64,000 nucleotides of DNA from Sipunculus nudus (lineage: Eukaryota > Annelida > Sipuncula > Golfingiida > Sipunculidae). Of the stretch, positions 57,531 through 64,000 are shown piece after piece. The stretch covers positions 3,847,464 to 3,911,463 of the forward strand of contig CM049320.1 in the NCBI GenBank assembly GCA_026874595.1, read 5' to 3'. The first letter of the stretch is position 1. Each line of letters opens with the position of its first letter. Made by a program: the position numbers and the translations under genes. The notes beneath the pieces are model-generated. The model was not told the DNA's origin, made no database searches, and saw only the letters and a program-made list of their open reading frames with translations.

Positions 57531-59562
57531 AACAAGGCCTACAGGCCTAATGCGAACCTGTGAATCGGTTTATACACTGGGTATAATGCTTCAATGCTGG
57601 AAAAATACTTTTCAAGTACATTTGTAACATTTATATGAACAATGCAAGTACTACACATTTTGTACAAGAACCAATTACAAAACATCACTGCTGAAATACT
57701 GGCAGGGGTGCACGCAACACAAAAATGATTGTTAGTGGCGCCAACAGCTATCCAAGATGTATCCATATGCCCTATTTCAGGCTGTTAAATCAAACCCCTC
57801 CTGAAAAAAAGCAGGAACATACACTGTACAAAAGTCATTGTAAGTGGCGCCACCAGTCTTGTGAACGAGAAAGACATCAAAGATGCATGGACAGGTCAAA
57901 ATATCAGGCCAATATATCAAACTTCTCTTCAGTTCGGTGAACTGGGCTGGCCAGGCTTATGTGAGGAAGGCAGTTGCCCCAACTGAACCGGAACGAATTG
58001 CTCTCTGCAGCTACTTCACCTAGTGAACTCTTGACCTGCACCTGGCTGCACTGAGTTAACTCTTGACCTGTTCCTGACTGCACTGAATGAACTCTTGGTC
58101 TGTTTAATAATCTGACACAGCTGGCAGTCTGCCAGGGCTATGAATAGATCCAGACTGACCCTTGGCGTTTTTTCAAATCTAAAATAGTTGGCAGTCTGTA
58201 AAACTATTTATAGATACAGACACAATCTTGGCCTGTTGGTAAATCTGTTTACAAACACTGAAAGACCTTGGCTACAATGCATCTTTTCGAGCTGACCTAT
58301 CCATAAAATTGTTTTAACAAAATGTTAAGAATAATAAAAGATGTAGTCCTTTCATTGTTAAAGGTCCAATAATTCTGCCAACAATCATTTCAGTAAACCT
58401 GAACAAAGGCCTCCTAAGAATCACCTTTGTGCAATGTTAAAGAAGTTGAAAAAACAGTTAAGCAGAAAAAGACTACTGCAGTCCTAAGTTTGAAATAGGC
58501 TTACTAATGGCCACAAGAATAAATTCATGCAGCTTTCTATGACTCTACCAAAATTAAATTAACCAAATATATTCTTATGCAATTGAAAGAATCCTACCCT
58601 TAGATAATTCTTGTGAAAAATTAAATGATTCAGCTTGACAGTTTCATCATAAGCCATTTGTTAACTGAGAGAGGCTAAAATTATGAGGTTTTGTCTATTA
58701 AAAAACAGGTTGATCCAGGTAGCGCCACATAAACTGCAATTTCAAGTATGAGTCATGTGACCAACATTTGCACAAAACTTGGTGATCCTATAGATCCTGT
58801 AGATCCTGAGATTGTTATGTCAGCATGCTTAATTGGCTAACTGACTAAGTTCAAATTCCTGTTACTCTGCCAAAATTCATCAAACCAAAACAATGTAAAC
58901 AAATTCGAAAGAGCTTATCTCTGGGATCATTTCTGTGAAGTTTTGAACCATTTGGCTGACTTATTTCAGAGAAAAGGATTTTCACAGTTTTTTTAGCTTC
59001 TTTCCCGTGAAATGTAAGTTAATGAAGGGGGCACCACAATATGCTTAATCCCACAACATCTGATATGTGACAGATTTTTGCATAAAATTTGGGGATGCTT
59101 GCTCCCGATTTTCCTAAGAAATTATGGGTTTATGTACTGATGACCAATGACCCTCGTACAGAAAAGGTTGATGATATTTCTGATACTGTCATTTAAATAT
59201 CCCTTTTTTGCCATCTAACTAAGTTCAGCTTCCTGTAAAGGTAGGTAGTAGTCCAAAAATCCATCGGACTGGAACCATATTTGAAAATTGAGAGAGATTG
59301 TTTCAGATATTATTCCTGTGAAATACTGAACAATTTGGCTGGACAGTTTCGGAGAAGAAGACTTTTAAAGCTTTTTTTAGCTTTTTCTCTATAAAATCTA
59401 AGTAAATGCAGACAGCAAAAAAATAATAATAATAAGCAAAATCTTTTTTTTTGCATAAAATTTGGTGATGATAGCTCCTGCCGATTTTGAGATAGTATGG
59501 GTTTACGTACCGACGACGGACGACGCCACACCTTCGCATAAGCTCACAGGTTCGCTAAAAAA
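57531..59562 (-). mobile_element. Family A element, copy A4 (reversed, short form)
   Basis: Read on the opposite strand it starts TTTTTTAGCGAACCTGTGAG at 59562 and ends with AGGCCTGTAGGCCTTGTT at 57531. It has few GGTGGCGCCAC boxes (57735, 57844) and none of the F modules, so it is closest to the ancestral, uninterrupted layout. Its open frames are repeat-derived. Confidence 0.75.
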
Positions 59563-60427
59563 GAAATCAAGAGTACAGCTGTTTAGATATACGATAATAA
59601 AAATCATCCTTACATTCATAAGGTGTTTTAGGTATATGAAATAAATTCTAATAAGCACTTTTTTGCCTTTGTCTTTAATTTACAAGAGGAATCCAGTAAT
59701 TCTTTTCTTCATCATCTTGTCAGCACGGTAATGATATCAGGTTATGGTCGTCCTGGAGGGCCAACCTGATGGCCTTTAGTGCGTCTTTTGACCACGAGAT
59801 GGCGCTACGTCTTTCTTTTGCAATAATGTGTTGATAAGGTAATCAAGGATAAAATTTATTTTCCTTGACGGTTAGTTTGTGCTGTGTCAGAAAATATCAA
59901 GAGGAAAATATTATGTAACATCCGTTTGAGGGTCAATATCCATGACAAAATTTTAATTTAAAAACTTAAAACTACATTATTTGGTTGCCAAACGGAAAAT
60001 TTATAGTATATAGAAGTAACTGTATATTTGAACGGGATCAACTATTCAAAGCAGGTGATTAGCACACCAATAAAACGTTAGTTCTCGTAAACCGCATGGT
60101 GTGGATTTTCTGAATATAAGCACTCTGGTTTCTCTTCAGCCACGCATAAATCTTTCGCCTTTTACTAAAGATTTCCGTGGAGAGGAACACTACAATGAGT
60201 CTATGATTAATTTCTGAAACTCTGCAGTAGTAGGGTAACAAGTAATCAAAAGATAACAGCACACTTCCTTTTCCCTCATATATCCTGTATCAACATTTTC
60301 TCAATCATAACATTCTGAACATGATTTATTTGTGAAATACGGTTTTAAAAAAATAGATTAAGTTAGGTGTTATAAGCTGATAAAATCTACTTATAAAAAA
60401 TAAGCTAGGCCTCTTAAGTAACTAACT
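59563..60427. other. Unassigned spacer
   Basis: Unique AT-rich sequence with the CTCF-like site at 59792-59808. No gene was recognised. Confidence 0.55.
59792..59808 (+). promoter_or_regulatory. CTCF-like motif
   Basis: CCACGAGATGGCGCTAC fits the animal CTCF core closely and lies in unique sequence between the A4 and C3 elements. Confidence 0.35.
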
Positions 60428-61925
60428 AGGAAACCACGGGTCTCGACGCTCAGCTTAATTTGTCTATAAGGATACGTTAATGAGTTTTTTTTCTTTCAAA
60501 ATATGGATCCTGTGATCAGTTTAAGCCATCCTGTCTACGAAACTGCAGTTTTCATCCATAAATTAAATTTTCAATGGATGGGCTCTGTGACCTTGAGCTT
60601 TGACCTTGTGACCCCAAAATCAAAAAGGAACTTTCCCCTATTGGCAGGTGCGCCACGTGGAAGACCGAAGGTTTAGGATGAAAAGTTTGGCCTAAAATGT
60701 ATCCACAATCTTTTTAAAGAAGTGGGTCCTGTAACCTTGACCTTTGACCTCATGACCGAAAAATTAAAAGGGTTCTTACATTATTGGTATGTCATAAATA
60801 AGTCAAGTTTGAAACCGAAATGTTAATCCAAAGAGTTATCATCTGGAAACAAATATGTGGACAGGTGGCCCCTGTGACCTTGACCTTTGACCCCAAAATG
60901 AAGCAGTTTCCTCTCCTATTGGCAAGTCAGCTTTATGTGCAAGATGGAAGGGTTGGGATAAGTTTAGCTTAAAATGCATCCACTATTCTTCTAAATATGT
61001 GGATCCTCGCTGTCCTGTGACCTTGACCTCTGACCTCATGACCCAAAAAATCAATAGATTTTTTGCGTTAGAGGTGGGCCATATATAAATTAAGTTTGAA
61101 ATCCATATGTCAATTCAAACTGGAGTTATCATCTGGAAACAATTTTCATGGACATACAGAAAGACGAACAGGATGATTAATATAGAGCATCCGCTTATTC
61201 AAGCGTGGCTCTAATAAACAACACAGAGTTTCAGGCCACAGATGAAACCACAGCTGCAAATCTCATAGTATTAATACAATCGGCAGTCTCAAAATAAAGG
61301 AACTAGGGTAAGCGGTCCCTGCTAACGGACGACCGGACACCCGGACGGCGACGGACGAAGCGCCATACCTATACCTCAGATGACTTACATCACTGCAGAT
61401 TTCCAAGGAGATCTATTTAGAACTTCCGATAAACCTTCCATGATCTTAGCCTTTACCCTTACAATTTTTTTACCTCTTTATGGCTGGCCAAATAGTAAGA
61501 CAGACAGATAGACATACAGACAGATGATTGACGAACGGCCATCACTATACCTCCGTTGAATTTCACATGGCTGCATTAAAAATATGATTGCAAGAACTTA
61601 TAAGTCTAAAATATGTCCTGTGACCTTGACCTTTGACCTCATGACCGAAAAAAATCATATAGGTTCTTGCTTTAGTGGTAGGCCATATGAAAGTCAAGTT
61701 TTAAATCTACATGTCAATCCAATCTGGAGTTATCATCTGGAAACAAATTTGTGTGGATTGGCGGATGGACAGATAGACAGACGAACAGACAGACAGACAG
61801 GGTGATTACTATAAGGCATCCACATGTAATAAACAAACACACCAGTATTTGGGACATAAAATAGAATCACAGCTGAGAAACTGACATGATTGATGTCATT
61901 TTATAGTAAACAAAATGAAAAATAT
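60428..61925 (-). mobile_element. Family C element, copy C3 (reversed)
   Basis: On the opposite strand it starts near ACTATAAAATGACATCAATC and TCAGTTTCTCAGCTGTGATT, and ends AGCTGAGCGTCGAGACCCGT. GTGACCTTGACCTTTGACC blocks lie near 60590, 60733, 60870, 61017 and 61617. A D-like segment is enclosed at about 61290-61560 (GTCCGTC-type run and GGTATAGG...CCATACC), so the copy is nested or chimeric. Confidence 0.65.
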
Positions 61926-62287
61926 TGGTAAAAATTAGAAAAAAATACATTTGGCGCCACCATTTTCGGGAACTGACAAAACCATTCATGGTCAATATTC
62001 AAGGCAACATTCATGACAATCCATCCATTAACAAGCAAGATATTAGAGATTAAGTATCAAATTATTAATTATTCGCGGGGGTACTTACAAGCCCCATAAC
62101 TCCGAGCATATAGGTCGCAATGAACTAATTTCAGGTTTCCAAGAAGATTTTTTAACGGACCTCCCTAGATTTTCTGTTACAGACTTCTAGGGTCAGCGGT
62201 TACGATTTGTGCCCTCCCAACGGACGATCGGACGGACAAAGCGCCATACCTATACCTCAGATGACAAACATTCAGCTGAGCTAAAAA
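61926..62287 (-). mobile_element. Family D element, copy D4 (reversed)
   Basis: On the opposite strand it starts TTTTTAGCTCAGCTGAATGT at 62287 and contains GGGCACAAATCGTAACC and CTAGAAGTCTGTAAC, then GGTTTTGTCAGTTCCCGAAA and GGTGGCGCC. It directly adjoins C3. Confidence 0.6.
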
Positions 62288-64000
62288 TTATGCACCAAAT
62301 TAATCGCTCGCGTGGACCGTCGAGTGTAGGGCCTACAAAGACATATAGCATACACCAGCTCCCTGTGTTCATGCTGTTCACGTGATTCGCCTGAGTTCTG
62401 ATGCATGGGATATGTTTTTCCCGCTAGTGAACGCAGGGCTCAAAATGAGTTCAAAGCATTCAACCCAGGAATTTATCTAGGGACCAGTTCGACCTTGTTC
62501 AAAAACATCAATAAACCCAATAATTCGTCTATACACGTGTTAACAAGGCCGCCGTCCTCGTTGGCCCGTCTGGCATAAGTGAGAAAAAACTATATAAAAA
62601 ACTATATATATATATTAACATTATTTTGGAAATGGAATTATTTATTAGGTATTTGATTATTACTTGCACCTTCGATGTGTTTCATGTGATGTCTCCGGCA
62701 TCCATATCATACCAATTATTTTCTAAAAATTAATCAATATTTATTTTATTCCCAGTTTTCTTAACAACCTTGGAGTTGTAAAAATCACTAATAATTAATA
62801 CCAAAAAATAATTTGTAATTGTACTTAATATAAAGCAATTAGAGAGTAACAAGAGGTATACTGAAGGAAATTTATTAGGTATGAGGAAGAGCAAATCTGA
62901 GGGAAAAAAAGTCATGCATGTTAAATCAATCATAGATAGATAGATCTAGAAAGATAAATAGATTAGTCTATAGATAGACAGTCAAAATGTGTACACTTAT
63001 GGTACAAAATATACATTGTATCTGTATTTATGATAGACTTTGATACACCATTAACTTTTTTTTTGGTAATTAAACATCATAGGAGAATAGGTAAAGGTTG
63101 ATACACAGATGTATGCATGTATATATTTCTTTGTCTTATTCATTCTTTTTTCTAATGCATATAATATTCTTCTGATCTTTTTTTTTAATGTTTTGTGAGG
63201 GATTTTGTGAAGCTCCAATATTTATGTAGACTGTGTTACAAGATAACTGTCTTTTTGTACAGTATTATATCATATCAGAAAAGGTATGATTCTAGATTCA
63301 TAGATCATTTATGCATGTGAACATGCCTTGCAGTGTTCGAAATACTGGGTGCCTAGGTGCACAGATGCACCAAAAAAACAGTTTTGTGCATCAACTGTAT
63401 CACTGCAAGGTGCACAGTGTGCACTTGAGGTTTGTAACTAGGACATATCTGCAGGACTGTTAGGCACATGCACATCTGACAGTCCAGATGATCAAACAAG
63501 GACAAATAAACACCTAAACATGACGTCACACTAGACACTACATGCATATAGATCCAGTGATCAGAGGTTTTCTTTAGATATATATTATTCAAAGTTCCAT
63601 TTTAACCAGGTTTAAACCTTTAGCTTATTTTTTAATGCACTGAAATATGTGTATAAATTATAATATAGCTTAATATAAATAACAGTAATGACATTAATGT
63701 ATTTGTGCACCTTGAAATTACTTGTATAAGCTGTGGTGCACAGGTGCACCTCAACATGAAAAAGTATTTCGTATACTGCCTTGTATTTTATTGATAAATA
63801 ATAAATGAGTTATATTCAGTCTCCTTTTTGTCTTTTTAAAATTCTACATCACTTATATTACTAATACCAGTTTCACTTCAAATTAATATTAACAACAAAA
63901 TTATTATGTAAATAATCATCAGCAGTAGCCCACATCATATATCATTTAAATATGTAAAATACAATACCAATGTAAGTTTCCTATTACTTAGGTTATTAAT
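62288..64000. other. Unassigned AT-rich DNA at the right edge
   Basis: No gene was recognised. A GATA-type simple stretch lies at 62934-62980. Around 63350-63430 and 63735-63750 there are several GGTGCAC / GTGCACC palindromic boxes (TAGGTGCACAGATGCACC, GGTGCACAGTGTGCAC, GTGGTGCACAGGTGCACC), probably from one decayed repeat. Confidence 0.5.

Noticed and set aside
1-64000. tRNA, rRNA, CRISPR array or prokaryotic operon
   Set aside because: No cloverleaf-compatible block with A and B boxes, no ribosomal signature and no regularly spaced direct repeats with unique spacers were seen; the 31-bp array at 9862 has no spacers.

Overview
The window looks like nuclear DNA from an invertebrate animal, most likely a marine bivalve mollusc. 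It is AT-rich and intron-rich, with polyadenylation signals and GT-AG introns. It is packed with interspersed repeats of the kind seen in bivalve genomes: TTTTTAGCTCAGCTGA heads with GTCCGTC runs, GTGACCTTGACCTTTGACC blocks and GGTGGCGCCACCTAC blocks. The taxon is inferred from repeat style and one conserved protein, not from a database search. No tRNA, rRNA, CRISPR or bacterial-type gene was seen.

Two real genes are supported, both on the + strand. (1) 1001-2451: the second and last coding exons of SEM1/DSS1, the small acidic subunit of the 26S proteasome lid. The first exon lies left of the window. (2) 26851-44431: a six-exon gene for a predicted 235-residue protein that I do not recognise. 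It is built from repeated modules. A motif close to K-x-G-T-M-x-x-T-A-K / E-G-x-x-[FLY]-L recurs five times, and each time an intron cuts it at or next to the slash. The last exon carries an AT-hook-like KRGRKPAKK and an acidic tail. This gene is the best candidate for something undescribed. A possible promoter with a CCAAT box and an E-box precedes it, and an AATAAA follows the stop.

A third coding trace, 24031-24180, is a 49-residue fragment resembling the psq-type helix-turn-helix of pogo/Tigger transposases. It lies beside a pogo-like terminal sequence and long (TA)n tracts.

Most of the rest is transposon-derived. Family A (4516-7105, 10651-12850, 51706-55070 and, reversed, 57531-59562) and family B (30441-33045, 41258-43972, 48856-51500) share an end design. 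Each has a 9-bp inverted sequence at the 5' end and again just inside a 3' hairpin, followed by TTGTT, which suggests non-autonomous Helitron2/Helentron-like elements. Family F (7108-8172, 38389-39489, part of 51706-55070) ends like a canonical Helitron, with a hairpin, 7 nt and CTAG. Family C carries arrays of AGGTCA half-sites, family D is a short relative of B, family E is small, and family G is a TTAA-flanked MITE with three copies. Two further terminal-inverted-repeat elements lie at 1471-2056 and 3273-4409. A 31-bp minisatellite of about 17 units lies at 9862-10391.

Layout: 1-2950 SEM1 3' half; 2950-25016 mobile elements, satellites and unassigned DNA; 25017-26723 unassigned flank; 26724-44569 the modular gene, its introns holding D, B, C, F and E copies; 44570-48855 mostly unique AT-rich DNA; 48856-62287 dense A, B, C and D copies around a unique, CpG-richer stretch at 55071-57530; 62288-64000 AT-rich DNA with no recognised gene.
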